Assembly (NCBI GenBank): GCA_963812195.1
Contig: CAWEUI010000001.1
Location: 62,001 to 126,000, forward strand
Length of the DNA stretch: 64,000 nucleotides
Source: ZC4RG30 sp963812195
GTDB lineage: Bacteria > Pseudomonadota > Gammaproteobacteria > Steroidobacterales > Steroidobacteraceae
Direction: 5' to 3'
The position numbers and the translations under genes were made by a program. Positions 45,643 to 54,266 of this stretch are shown here, piece by piece. How positions within the stretch are numbered: position 1 is the first letter of the stretch; every line of letters starts with the position of its first letter. The notes below the pieces were generated by a model. It worked only from the letters and a program-made list of their open reading frames with translations, did no database searches and had not been told where the DNA came from.

Positions 45643-46968
45643 TCAGATCTCCGTGAATTGCATGTTGCTGTCGCCGAATTTCTCCATCGGCACGCCCAGG
45701 CGATCCAGCAGTGTCAGGTGCATGTCGGCAATGGGGGTCTTGTCCGGGTAGCGCAGATGGCGATTGCCCTTGAGCTTGCCCGCACCGCCACCAACGATCG
45801 CCGTGGGCAGCGGGAAGTGGTTGTGCACGTTGGAGTCGCTCATGTTGCTGCCCCACACGAGGATGGAGTTGTCCAGCATGTTGCCCTCGCCATCCGGCAG
45901 CGACTGCATCTTGGCAACGAACTTGGCGAACGCGCCGGTGTTGTAGGCCTGTACCTTGGCAAGCTTGTCCATCTTCACCGGATTGTTGGCGTGATGCGAC
46001 AGCGGGTGGAAGGCATCGGGAATGTTGATGAAGTTGTAGGGCTGGTTGCTGACCTCGGCCGCCAGCATGAAGCTCACCACGCGCGTCAGATTGGCCTGGT
46101 AGGCCAGCGCGATCAGATCGAACATGATGGCAATGTGCTGGTCGAAATGCGCCGGGATGCCGGCGGGCGCGTCCGGCAGGTCCACGCCGGAAAGGTCGCG
46201 GTGCGAGAGCTTGTCGGCGCGGCGCTCGATTTCGCGCACCGACTGCAGGTAGTCATCCACCGCCGCGCGGTCGCGCGCGCCAAGGCCGCGCTTCAGGTCA
46301 CCGGCCTGACGGGTAACCATGTCGAGAATGCTGCGGTTCTCGCGCGCCAGCTCGGCGCGCTGCTCGGCGGTATCGCCGACACCGAACAGCTGCTGGAACA
46401 GCTTGCGCGGGTTGTGCTCCATCGGCAGTGGCGTGGTCGGATCCCGGAAGGAGATGGTCTTGCCGTAGCTGCAACCGTAGTTGCGATCGCAGGACCCTTC
46501 ACCGCCGCGCTCCTCGGTCGCCACTTCAATCGACGGCAACGGCGTATCCTGGCCGATGTGCTTGGCCAGCACCTGATCGATGGTGACACCACCGTACGGG
46601 TCGTGGCTGATGCGTGGCGGCACGCAGGACAGCCAGGTGCCGGGCGTGATGGCATGCACCGGCGCGGCAATCGCCGACTTGTTCTCCATGCCGGAAATGA
46701 TGGTGAGCTGCTTCTGGAAGGGCTTCAGCGGCGCGATGATTTCCGGGAAATCGAAATCCGCGCCCTCCTTCGTCGGCGTCCATTTGTCCATCACCGCGCC
46801 GTGCGGGAAGTACATGAAGGCCACGCGCACCTTCGGCGCAGCGGCGGTCTTGGCCAGCGCGGTAGCCGCCGGAATCATCGCATCGAGCAGCGGCAGGGAG
46901 ATCGCGCACCCGGCGCTCTTGAGCACGGTGCGCCGGGAAAGATGCTTCTTCGTGATGAACATGGCCAT
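45643..46968 (-). CDS. DUF1552 protein, Tat-exported (cassette 2)
   Basis: A 441-residue DUF1552 protein with a twin-arginine-like signal S-R-R-T-V-L-K-S and hydrophobic core ending near A-L-A-K. It shares with the first copy F-P-H-G-A-V, S-G-M-E-N-K, T-W-L-S-C-V-P, and S-I-L-V-W-G-S-N-M-S-D-S-N near the C-terminus. Its ATG shares one base with the DUF1592 stop (TAATG), so translation is coupled. The function of the family is unknown; the fold is expected to be alkaline-phosphatase-like. Confidence 0.9.
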   Translation of the reverse strand: MAMFITKKHLSRRTVLKSAGCAISLPLLDAMIPAATALAKTAAAPKVRVAFMYFPHGAVMDKWTPTKEGADFDFPEIIAPLKPFQKQLTIISGMENKSAIAAPVHAITPGTWLSCVPPRISHDPYGGVTIDQVLAKHIGQDTPLPSIEVATEERGGEGSCDRNYGCSYGKTISFRDPTTPLPMEHNPRKLFQQLFGVGDTAEQRAELARENRSILDMVTRQAGDLKRGLGARDRAAVDDYLQSVREIERRADKLSHRDLSGVDLPDAPAGIPAHFDQHIAIMFDLIALAYQANLTRVVSFMLAAEVSNQPYNFINIPDAFHPLSHHANNPVKMDKLAKVQAYNTGAFAKFVAKMQSLPDGEGNMLDNSILVWGSNMSDSNVHNHFPLPTAIVGGGAGKLKGNRHLRYPDKTPIADMHLTLLDRLGVPMEKFGDSNMQFTEI

Positions 46969-49418
46969 TACCTCGCCGGTTGCACGGCATTGTCCGCCGT
47001 CATGGTTCCCGTCTTTGCATCCGGGACCTTGTCATACAGGAAAGCCTCGCTGTTGATGATACCCAGCACAATCGCCGAAAAGCGGTAGTCGTGCTTCGCG
47101 GCGTCACGAACGATCTTGCGCACCAGCGGCATGTCGTAGTACTTGAGCGGCCGGCCGAGCGCGTACAGCAGCAGATTCTGGGTCAACGTCTGCACGAACA
47201 GGTCCGGGCGATCCTTCAGGTACTTGCGCAGCGAGGCTACGCCATCCACTTTGGTGCCGTCGGCCAGCGTGCCTTCGGCGTCGATCTTGACCCCCGCGTC
47301 GATGTCCTTTTGGCGCCACTGCCCGACCGCGTTGTAGTTCTCAAGGGACAGTCCGACCGGATCGATGATGCTGTGGCATGCCGCGCAGGACTTCTGCGTG
47401 CGATGCAGCTCCAGGCGATGCCGCACCGTCAGCGCCTCCTCACCCTCCTGGGTTTCATGGAACGCGGACACGCCGGGCGGCGGCGCAGCCGGCGGCGTCC
47501 CCATCAGGTGGTCCAGCACATAGGCACCGCGCACCACCGGCGAGGTGCGATTGGCGTACGAGGTCGCCACGAGGACCGCACCCTTGCCCAGCAGTCCGCG
47601 GCGGTAATCCTCGGTCAATTTGACCTTGCGGAATTCTCCGCCGCGCACGCCCGGTATGCCGTAGTGAATGGCCAGGCGCTCGTTCAGGAAGGTCCAGTCC
47701 GCGGTCAGCAGGTCGATTACGTTGCGATCCTTGCCGAACACGCTCCACACGAACCGGTACAGCTCTTCCTTGAAGTCCGGGATCAGATCGTCGGTGTACT
47801 GCGGGAACAGCAATTTGTCCGTGTTGACCAGATCCAGGCCGTCCACATTGAGCCAGCTCTCGGTGAAGTCCCGCACCATGGTCTCGGCGCGCGGATCGGC
47901 CAGCATGCGCCGCACCTGAGCCTCCAGCACGGCCGGATCATGCAGCTTGCCGGCGGCCGCCACGTCGATGAGCTCGTCATCAGGCGGCCCGCTCCACAGG
48001 AAGAAGGACAGGCGCGAGGCCAGGTCCATGTCGGCGATGCGGAAGACCTGGCCCGGCTTGGCGCCCGCCGGCGGGCGATGCGCGCGGTACAGGAAGTCCG
48101 GGCTCGACAGGATCGCCATCACGCCTTTCTGGATGCCGTCATCGAAGCTGCCGCCACGCTTGCGCGCGTCGTTGTAGAAGTCCATCGCGCCGGCGATGTC
48201 ATGCTCGTCGACCGGCCGGCGGAATGCGTGGCGCGCCAGCGTGCCGAGAACCTGCTTCGCGCAGGGCGTTTCCTCGGCCTGACTCTTCGGATAGCACACG
48301 AACAGCTTGCGGCGGCTGCGCGTTTCGCTCACGCCGCTCTTGGTCAGCGGGCCGGTGATCTCCACGTTGTCGATGCGAGGCCCGTCGGACATGCCGCTGT
48401 AGTTCTGCGTCATGCCGACCACCGGATTGAAGTTGTGCAGGTCATCGATCTGCTCGGCGGCGGTCTTCTGGATGAAGGTGACACCGAGGCGATGCTTGCC
48501 GGCCGGCACCTTGAAGCGGATGTTGCGGAACCGGTCGTTGATGGCGCTGATGCCGGTGGCCTGATCCACGTCGACCGCGCGCTGGTCGTCCGGTCCGCCG
48601 AGCTGGGCCTGGAACACCCGGTGGCCATCCACCGTGACGATGAGCTGGTACGGCACGTCCACGCCCCAGACATAGCCGCCGCCCACCAGGCCACTGATGG
48701 TGGTCTCGTATTCGCCGTCGACCGGGAAGTAGTGATCGATGTACAGGCCGCCGCGCGTACCCAGCGGCAGACCTTCCTTGTGCACGTACTGCTGGGCGGC
48801 AATGTCGCCCGGATACACCATGCTGGTCGAGCGCGCTTGCGGGTTACCCACCGCCTCGATGCTGATCTGGCGCGCGGCCGACAGGTACTGCTCGAGGAAC
48901 GAGGGCGTTACCTTCAGCACCTCGGCAACGTTGTCGAAGCCATCGCTCATGTCGTCGCGCGGCAGCAGCTCCTCGGGCTTGATATCCAGGTCGAGCAGCT
49001 CGTGAATGGAATTGGCGTACTCGCGCCGGCTGAGCCGGTGCAACATCACGGTGCCTGGATCCGGATGTCTGGCGGCCGCGCTGTCCAGCGCGCCTTCCAG
49101 CACGTTGATGAACCCGCTGCGTTCCGCGGCACTGGGCTGGGGATTGCCGGTAGGCGGCATCAGCGCGCCGCGCAGTTTGCGCACCGCCTCTTCCCACACC
49201 TTGCCGTCATCGCTCACCGAATCCTGCGGCATGACGTCGAACGCCACGCTGCCGGCCCAGTCCGTCGCGTTGTGGCACTTGGTGCAGTAGTTCTCGATGA
49301 AACTCCAGTGCTGCTCCAGTCCGGTGTGCCCCGCATGGTCGGCCGGCGGATCGCCCGCCCGCACCGCAAACGCCGCCGACAGCAACGCCGCCGCGGTGAT
49401 CAGATTCAGTGTCTTCAT
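46968..49418 (-). CDS. DUF1592-family cytochrome-like secreted protein (cassette 2)
   Basis: An intact 816-residue exported protein. After the signal peptide comes a cytochrome-c-like segment with C-T-K-C-H near residue 50, then a DUF1587-type block (L-H-R-L-S-R-R-E-Y-A-N-S-I). The DUF1595/1592 core follows with L-S-F-F-L-W-S-G-P-P-D-D-E-L, then T-F-L-N-E-R-L-A. A second heme motif C-A-A-C-H sits in the DUF1588 region (I-D-P-V-G-L-S-L-E), with a DUF1585 tail. It is likely a diheme periplasmic protein. The ATG at 49418 was chosen; a GTG at 49433 overlapping the upstream stop (GTGA) is possible. It is the intact reference for the broken copy at 18378-20796. Confidence 0.92.
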   Translation of the reverse strand: MKTLNLITAAALLSAAFAVRAGDPPADHAGHTGLEQHWSFIENYCTKCHNATDWAGSVAFDVMPQDSVSDDGKVWEEAVRKLRGALMPPTGNPQPSAAERSGFINVLEGALDSAAARHPDPGTVMLHRLSRREYANSIHELLDLDIKPEELLPRDDMSDGFDNVAEVLKVTPSFLEQYLSAARQISIEAVGNPQARSTSMVYPGDIAAQQYVHKEGLPLGTRGGLYIDHYFPVDGEYETTISGLVGGGYVWGVDVPYQLIVTVDGHRVFQAQLGGPDDQRAVDVDQATGISAINDRFRNIRFKVPAGKHRLGVTFIQKTAAEQIDDLHNFNPVVGMTQNYSGMSDGPRIDNVEITGPLTKSGVSETRSRRKLFVCYPKSQAEETPCAKQVLGTLARHAFRRPVDEHDIAGAMDFYNDARKRGGSFDDGIQKGVMAILSSPDFLYRAHRPPAGAKPGQVFRIADMDLASRLSFFLWSGPPDDELIDVAAAGKLHDPAVLEAQVRRMLADPRAETMVRDFTESWLNVDGLDLVNTDKLLFPQYTDDLIPDFKEELYRFVWSVFGKDRNVIDLLTADWTFLNERLAIHYGIPGVRGGEFRKVKLTEDYRRGLLGKGAVLVATSYANRTSPVVRGAYVLDHLMGTPPAAPPPGVSAFHETQEGEEALTVRHRLELHRTQKSCAACHSIIDPVGLSLENYNAVGQWRQKDIDAGVKIDAEGTLADGTKVDGVASLRKYLKDRPDLFVQTLTQNLLLYALGRPLKYYDMPLVRKIVRDAAKHDYRFSAIVLGIINSEAFLYDKVPDAKTGTMTADNAVQPAR

Positions 49419-49429
49419 GCGCCTCACGT

Positions 49430-50420
49430 TCACTTTGCCTTGCCTCGTGCCGGCGGGGGGCCGAAACGGCCGCGGGTCCTTGGCAGGCCCGTGGACAGCC
49501 CGCCAAACGAGCTGACCTGGTACCAGGCCGAGTCAAAGGCCAGTTTCAGGAATTGCGCCGGATCCCCGAAGTGTGCGTCGTACTTGCTGGTGGGGTTGAG
49601 GGCGAGAAAGTCCTCGAATGTGCCGCCCTTGCGATACACCTCGGCCATCTGCGTCATCACGTCGACGCCCATGTCCATCTGCAGCTTCAGATCAGCCATG
49701 CCGGCCACGGGGCCGGTAGCCGGCACCAGTCGGGTCGACTCGTCGCCCACCTCGTTCAGCGCGTACAGCGCGCCGTTGATGCCACCGAGCCAGCCGTTGG
49801 TTGCGTCGTCGATGATGGGATAGCGCCCCGGCGTCAGCACGCCACCGACCGCGATCAGGTTCTCCTCCGGAAAGCGTACGTAGATGTCGCCATCGGTATG
49901 CGCCGGATCCAGGTGCACGTACTGGACTTTGGTGCCGCCGAACTCGTACTCCTGCGGGTCGTAATAGAACGTGCGGTTTGGCAACGCCGCGGCCGGTTGT
50001 GGCTTGTAGATCCTGTGCTCCCAGCGCGAATTCACGGTGGTGGACAACCACAGGCGCGTATTCTCGTGGGCGAAGACATCCACGCCGCGCTCCCGGGCCG
50101 TGGCATTGAAGCCGGTCTGGTCCCAGTGCCAGTGCGTATTGAACACTGCCTTGAGCTGCTGCCCCGGATAGTGCTGGTCCAGCAGCTGCAGCAGCGCCCG
50201 CGAATCCGCGGCCGCCGCCGCCATCCACCAGCAGCAGCTCCTTGCCGGAGCTGGCCACCACGATGTTGGCGGCCGCGCCATGGATCAGTGCGAGCCGTCC
50301 CGTCAGTGGCTCCAGCCGCAGCGATGCGGCGGCACGGGCCTGGCGCGCCCACAGCGGCGCCAACGCGGCGCAACCGGCCGCCGCAACACCACTGCGCAGA
50401 AATTGCCGTCGATCACCCAT
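49430..50420 (-). CDS. Tat-exported metallo-beta-lactamase-fold hydrolase, frame broken once
   Basis: About 329 residues after repair of one extra base near 50215, inside a run of GGC triplets. The N-terminus has a twin-arginine signal D-R-R-Q-F-L-R-S. The fold is MBL: V-D-G-G, then T-H-W-H-W-D-Q-T-G, L-D-P-A-H-T-D-G-D and a late P-A-T-G-P. In the first metal motif (HxHxDH) the last His is Gln, while D-P-A-H-T-D keeps the next ligands. An altered or single-metal site is therefore likely. First gene of cassette 2, 11 bases ahead of the DUF1592 ATG. Similar MBL proteins include lactonases and aryl/alkyl sulfatases; substrate unknown. Confidence 0.83.
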
Positions 50421-51081
50421 TGAGTCCCAACCCCCGAAATCCGGCATGTGCAGCGCAGCATCAGCGCTCGCGCCGCTATACTGTATAGACAGCGGATTCT
50501 AGAGAAAGTTGTCCGGGTCCGCGAAACGATTGAAGCGCCGCCGGAGCGCGGAAACTTGACCCGATCAGCACTTTTCCCGGCAATTTCGCCCCGCTTGCGC
50601 CACCGTGGACCGGTACCGGGCACCGGCACCGGGAAGGCTGCACCATCCGGCTCACCCCCCCCGGCACGAGCGCCTCGGCGATCCGGTACACGTTGTGCCG
50701 CTCCTGCTCGCGGATGCCCGTCCCGACGCGGGCACGCTGCTGCGGATCCGCCGCGGCCATGGCGCGCACCGTGCTGGCCACCTCGACGTCCTGCATCGCG
50801 GCGATTGAAGAGGTACTGGGCGCCAGCCGCGCGCACCAGGGCGGCAAGGATTTGCCAGGACCCGGCCAAGCGGCAACATATGCCGGTGCCGCCATCGACT
50901 AGCTACGGCAAAGACGACGACTTTTCGCCGCCATTGGCGCGTCCCGGCGCGCGCAGAGTCTGCAAAACCCGGCGGCACGCCACAGTTTGAACACAAATCC
51001 GCGGCCCGATGCCCGCATGGCCACTCATGGGTCGCGTGCAGGTACGCATATTGCTGATGTTCTTTCCATGGACGGTACCTC
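50421..51081. other. 661-base divergent gap, no confident gene
   Basis: It lies between the cassette 2 operon (minus) and motA (plus), and should hold promoters for both. Several overlapping open frames exist but none has a recognisable protein. A frame-shifted minus-strand fragment near 50480-50870 (V-A-S-T-V-R-A-M-A-A-A-D, then R-H-N-V-Y-R-I-A-E-A-L) looks protein-like and may be the relic of a broken gene. Confidence 0.4.
50476..50488. promoter_or_regulatory. 13-bp palindrome upstream of cassette 2
   Basis: Perfect inverted repeat CTATAC-T-GTATAG, 56 bases before the MBL start codon. Its size fits an operator, and TATACA or TATAGC within it could double as a -10. No -35 was found at good spacing. 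Confidence 0.3.
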
Positions 51082-51891
51082 ATGAAACAGATCATCGAAA
51101 CACGCAAATCCACCCTGTTCGGCCTGCTCGGGGGCATCCTCGTTCTGACGGCTTCGGCCCTGATCTCCCACCAGAACATCCTGGCGCTGATCAACCTGCC
51201 GGGAATCATCATGGTGCTGGGCGGCACCTTGACGGCAACCTTCGTCAGCCGGCCGGTAAAGGACGTGGCAGGCGCCCTGAAATCCGTGCGCGGCCTGATG
51301 CACGACGACGAAATGGAAGTGGAAAAGGATACGGCGCATCTGTTCCGGATGGCCCGCTGGTACCGCGCCGGCAACATCATGGCCGTGGAGCGCGAGATCG
51401 GCCAGGTGGGCAACCCGCTGCTGCGCACCGGCGCCCAACTGGTCCTCGATCAGGAACCCCTTGCGGACATCATCAAGACCCTGCAGTGGAGAATCGCCGG
51501 TGAGCGCACCAAGCAGCAGGGCGAAGCCAGCATCCTGCGCACCATGGCGGGCTTCGCCCCGGCCTTCGGCATGCTCGGCACCCTGTTCGGATTGATGCAG
51601 ATGCTCAATACCCTGGGCACGGCGGGCCTGGCCGCGATCGGCGCCAGCATGTCGTTCGCTCTTATCACCACCCTGTACGGGCTGGTGCTGGCCAACATGA
51701 TATTCAAGCCTCTGGCGATGAAGATGGATCGGCGCATCCAGCACAACATCACCAGCATGAACTTCATCCTGGAAGGCGTCGTACTGCTGCATCAGCGCCG
51801 CCACCCCATGGCCATGAAGGAAGCCCTGAGCATGTACATGACGCAGCTCGAGAGCGGCCAGCAGCCGGCCTCGCTTGCCCAGGCCGCCTGA
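51082..51891 (+). CDS. motA: MotA-type stator / proton channel subunit
   Basis: A 269-residue inner-membrane protein with four predicted membrane spans (about 12-30, 33-50, 150-170, 180-205). The cytoplasmic loop holds charged residues, and the channel has A-P-A-F-G-M-L-G-T-L-F-G-L near 155, the conserved Pro region. Together with MotB it uses ion flow to drive flagellar rotation or a related MotAB/ExbBD-type process. Sequence resembles the PomA/MotC group more than enteric MotA. RBS GGACGGTACCTC upstream is weak. It is paired with motB after 13 bases. No flagellar genes are in the window. Confidence 0.9.
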   Translation: MKQIIETRKSTLFGLLGGILVLTASALISHQNILALINLPGIIMVLGGTLTATFVSRPVKDVAGALKSVRGLMHDDEMEVEKDTAHLFRMARWYRAGNIMAVEREIGQVGNPLLRTGAQLVLDQEPLADIIKTLQWRIAGERTKQQGEASILRTMAGFAPAFGMLGTLFGLMQMLNTLGTAGLAAIGASMSFALITTLYGLVLANMIFKPLAMKMDRRIQHNITSMNFILEGVVLLHQRRHPMAMKEALSMYMTQLESGQQPASLAQAA

Positions 51892-51904
51892 AGCACAGCG
51901 GCTC

Positions 51905-52645
51905 ATGAGCAGCGAGTCCACGCCATCGGCCCCGGCCGGGCAGCACTTCAGCCTGAATCTTCCCGATGTGGACGAAACCGATCCGACGGAAGAAAAGGAA
52001 AGCGGCTGGCTGGTCAGCTACGTCGACATTCTCACGTTGCTATTGACGCTTTTCGTGTTGCTGCTGGCCTACCACCCGCAGTCCCAGTTGAAGCAGGTCT
52101 ATGAGGCGAGAACGCCGGCAAGGGCGCAGCCCAAGATCGCTGCCACGCCCGTTCCCAATTTCACCATCCCCGATGACATCAGGGACAAAGTGGACATTGT
52201 CCAGAACCCGAACAACGTGAATCTGATGATCAAGGATGAAGTGCTGTTCGATGTCGGCAGCTCCAACCTGAAGGCCAGCGGCGACACCCTGCTCGGCCGC
52301 ATCGCCCAGATCCTCGCTCAGGACGACTACCAGGTTTCCGTGGAAGGCCACACCGACAACACGCCCATCCACACTGCGCAGTTCCCGTCCAACTGGGAGC
52401 TGTCGACATTGCGCGCCACCACCGTCACCCGCTACTTCATCGCACACGGCATCAACGTCGATCGCCTGCGCGCCATCGGCTACGCCGACACGCGACCCAT
52501 CGCCGACAACGACACCGCCGAAGGCCGCGCGCGCAACCGCCGCGTCTCGCTGGTGGTTCACATGAGGGAAGACACGAAGCGTGCCGGCGCCATCGCAAGG
52601 GATGTCAGCGCCGCCGGAGACCCGGGCCAGGCTGGACCGCTCTGA
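51905..52645 (+). CDS. motB: MotB-type stator subunit with OmpA-like peptidoglycan-binding domain
   Basis: 246 residues. A short acidic cytoplasmic N-terminus is followed by one membrane span S-Y-V-D-I-L-T-L-L-L-T-L-F-V-L-L-L with the conserved ion-carrying Asp41. A periplasmic linker leads to an OmpA domain (about 110-225) showing V-S-V-E-G-H-T-D-N-T-P and N-W-E-L-S-T-L-R-A-T. The start at 51905 is preceded by a weak ribosome site. The pair ends 25 bases before the 3' end of tRNA-fMet, transcribed towards it. Confidence 0.92.
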   Translation: MSSESTPSAPAGQHFSLNLPDVDETDPTEEKESGWLVSYVDILTLLLTLFVLLLAYHPQSQLKQVYEARTPARAQPKIAATPVPNFTIPDDIRDKVDIVQNPNNVNLMIKDEVLFDVGSSNLKASGDTLLGRIAQILAQDDYQVSVEGHTDNTPIHTAQFPSNWELSTLRATTVTRYFIAHGINVDRLRAIGYADTRPIADNDTAEGRARNRRVSLVVHMREDTKRAGAIARDVSAAGDPGQAGPL

Positions 52646-52670
52646 GCAGTTGGACGGTCAGCGGCGAATT

Positions 52671-52747
52671 TGGTAGCGGGGGCAGGATTTGAACCTGCGA
52701 CCTTCGGGTTATGAGCCCGACGAGCTGCCAGACTGCTCCACCCCGCA
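52671..52747 (-). tRNA. tRNA-fMet (CAT), initiator
   Basis: A 77-base tRNA including an encoded CCA, with anticodon CAT at 52711-52713. Initiator features are visible: mismatch of T1 with T72 at the end of the acceptor stem, and three consecutive G-C pairs (GGG/CCC) in the anticodon stem. The D-arm, T-loop GTTCAAATC and acceptor stem gcgggg/ccccgc are all intact. It lies downstream of nuoN on the same strand. In E. coli initiator tRNA metY directly precedes rimP, and here rimP is 20 kb further on. Confidence 0.97.
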
Positions 52748-52826
52748 CCAGTAGGGGCGCGCATCTTAGCCGAATGAGCCCGAAACGCAAACCCCGCTTC
52801 CGCTGACATGGTCAGCGACAGCGCGG

Positions 52827-54266
52827 TCAGCTGCCGGGAATCACCTGCCGGCACAGTGCCAGCAAGGCCGCGGGCATGACGCCCAGCGCCAGCACCGCCA
52901 GCGCGTTGATGGCCAGCACCACCCGCACGCCGGCTTCGCGGCCCATGGGCGGCTGCTCGACCGGTGCCTCGAAGTACATCAGCCACACCACCCGCAGGTA
53001 GTAGAACGCACCGACCACCGATGCGATCACCGCGATGATGGCGTAGGCAACCAGACCGCTGCCCAGCAGCGCCTGGATGATCTGCAATTTGGCCCAGAAG
53101 CCCACGAACGGCGGCACACCGGCCGTGGAGAACATCACACCCGCCATGACCGCGGCCAGCAGCGGATCGCGCTGGTGCAGCCCCTTGAAATGCTCGAGCT
53201 GGTCGGACTCGCAGCCATCACGGCTGGCCACCAGGATGACCGCGAAGGCGGCCACCGTCATCAGCACGTAGGCCAGCGTGTAGTACAGCGCTGCGCTGTA
53301 GCCGAGGCCGCTGGCCGAGGCGAAGCCCAGCAGAATGAATCCGACGTTGGCGATGGCCGAATAAGCCAGCATGCGCAGCAGGCTGGTCTGCGCCACCGCG
53401 ATCAGGTTGCCGGCCACCACCGAGATGATGGCCAGCAGGCCCAGCATCTGGCCCCACTGCACGGCCTGCTGCGACAACCCTTCGGCGAGCAGCCGGAACG
53501 CCATTGCGAAGGAGGCGATCTTGGAGACCGTGGCGACCAGCGTGGCGGAGGCCGTGGGCGCGCCCTGGTACACGTCCGGCACCCACATGTGGAACGGCAC
53601 CGCGCCGAACTTGAAGGCGATGGCCACCACCACGAAGGACAGCGCCAGCAGGAACCCGACACCCGGTGCATCACCCAGCTGCAGGGTCAGCGTGCCCAGG
53701 TCCAGCGTACCGGTGATGCCGTACAGCACCGACATGCCGTACAGCAGCGTGCCCGATGCAATCGCACCGAGCACGAAGTACTTCATGGCCGCCTCGGCGC
53801 CCACCACGGACTCGCGATCGAAGGCCACGATGGCATACAGCGACAACGACAGCAGTTCCACGCCCACGTAGATGGTCAGCAGGTTGGCCGCCGAGGCCAT
53901 CACCAGCACGCCGAGCAACGCGGTAAGCGTGAGCACATAGAACTCGCCCTTGGCGATGCCTTTGCGCGCCAGGTAGACCCGGCTGTAGAACAGTGCCAGC
54001 GCCGTGATCAGCCAGGCCGCCAGCTTCAGCAGCGAACTGAGCGGATCCGAAACGTACAGGCCGCTGAAGATCAATGTCCGGGAAGCCGGCATGGTGGCAA
54101 CCGTGACGGCGGCGCCGCCCAGCAGCACCAGCAAAGTGAACGAGGCCGTGCGGCCCGGCCTGCCCTCGCCTGCGAACAGGTCGAACAGCAGCACCACGCA
54201 GATGGCGGCAACCAGGTAGATCTCGGGCCACGCGAGAGCGAGTTCGGATGCGGAGAAGGGCGTCAT
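52827..54266 (-). CDS. nuoN: NADH-quinone oxidoreductase subunit N
   Basis: Antiporter-like proton-pumping subunit of complex I, 479 residues with about 13-14 membrane spans. F-G-A-V-P-F-H-M-W-V-P-D-V-Y-Q-G-A-P is the strongly conserved motif with the key Lys/His region. The ATG at 54266 overlaps nuoM by ATGA. It is the last gene of the operon. Confidence 0.96.
   Translation of the reverse strand: MTPFSASELALAWPEIYLVAAICVVLLFDLFAGEGRPGRTASFTLLVLLGGAAVTVATMPASRTLIFSGLYVSDPLSSLLKLAAWLITALALFYSRVYLARKGIAKGEFYVLTLTALLGVLVMASAANLLTIYVGVELLSLSLYAIVAFDRESVVGAEAAMKYFVLGAIASGTLLYGMSVLYGITGTLDLGTLTLQLGDAPGVGFLLALSFVVVAIAFKFGAVPFHMWVPDVYQGAPTASATLVATVSKIASFAMAFRLLAEGLSQQAVQWGQMLGLLAIISVVAGNLIAVAQTSLLRMLAYSAIANVGFILLGFASASGLGYSAALYYTLAYVLMTVAAFAVILVASRDGCESDQLEHFKGLHQRDPLLAAVMAGVMFSTAGVPPFVGFWAKLQIIQALLGSGLVAYAIIAVIASVVGAFYYLRVVWLMYFEAPVEQPPMGREAGVRVVLAINALAVLALGVMPAALLALCRQVIPGS

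Noticed and set aside
46980..49823. Open frame of over 900 codons opposite the DUF1592 gene
   Set aside because: No recognisable motif, and DUF1592 with two heme motifs and coupled neighbours is on the other strand.
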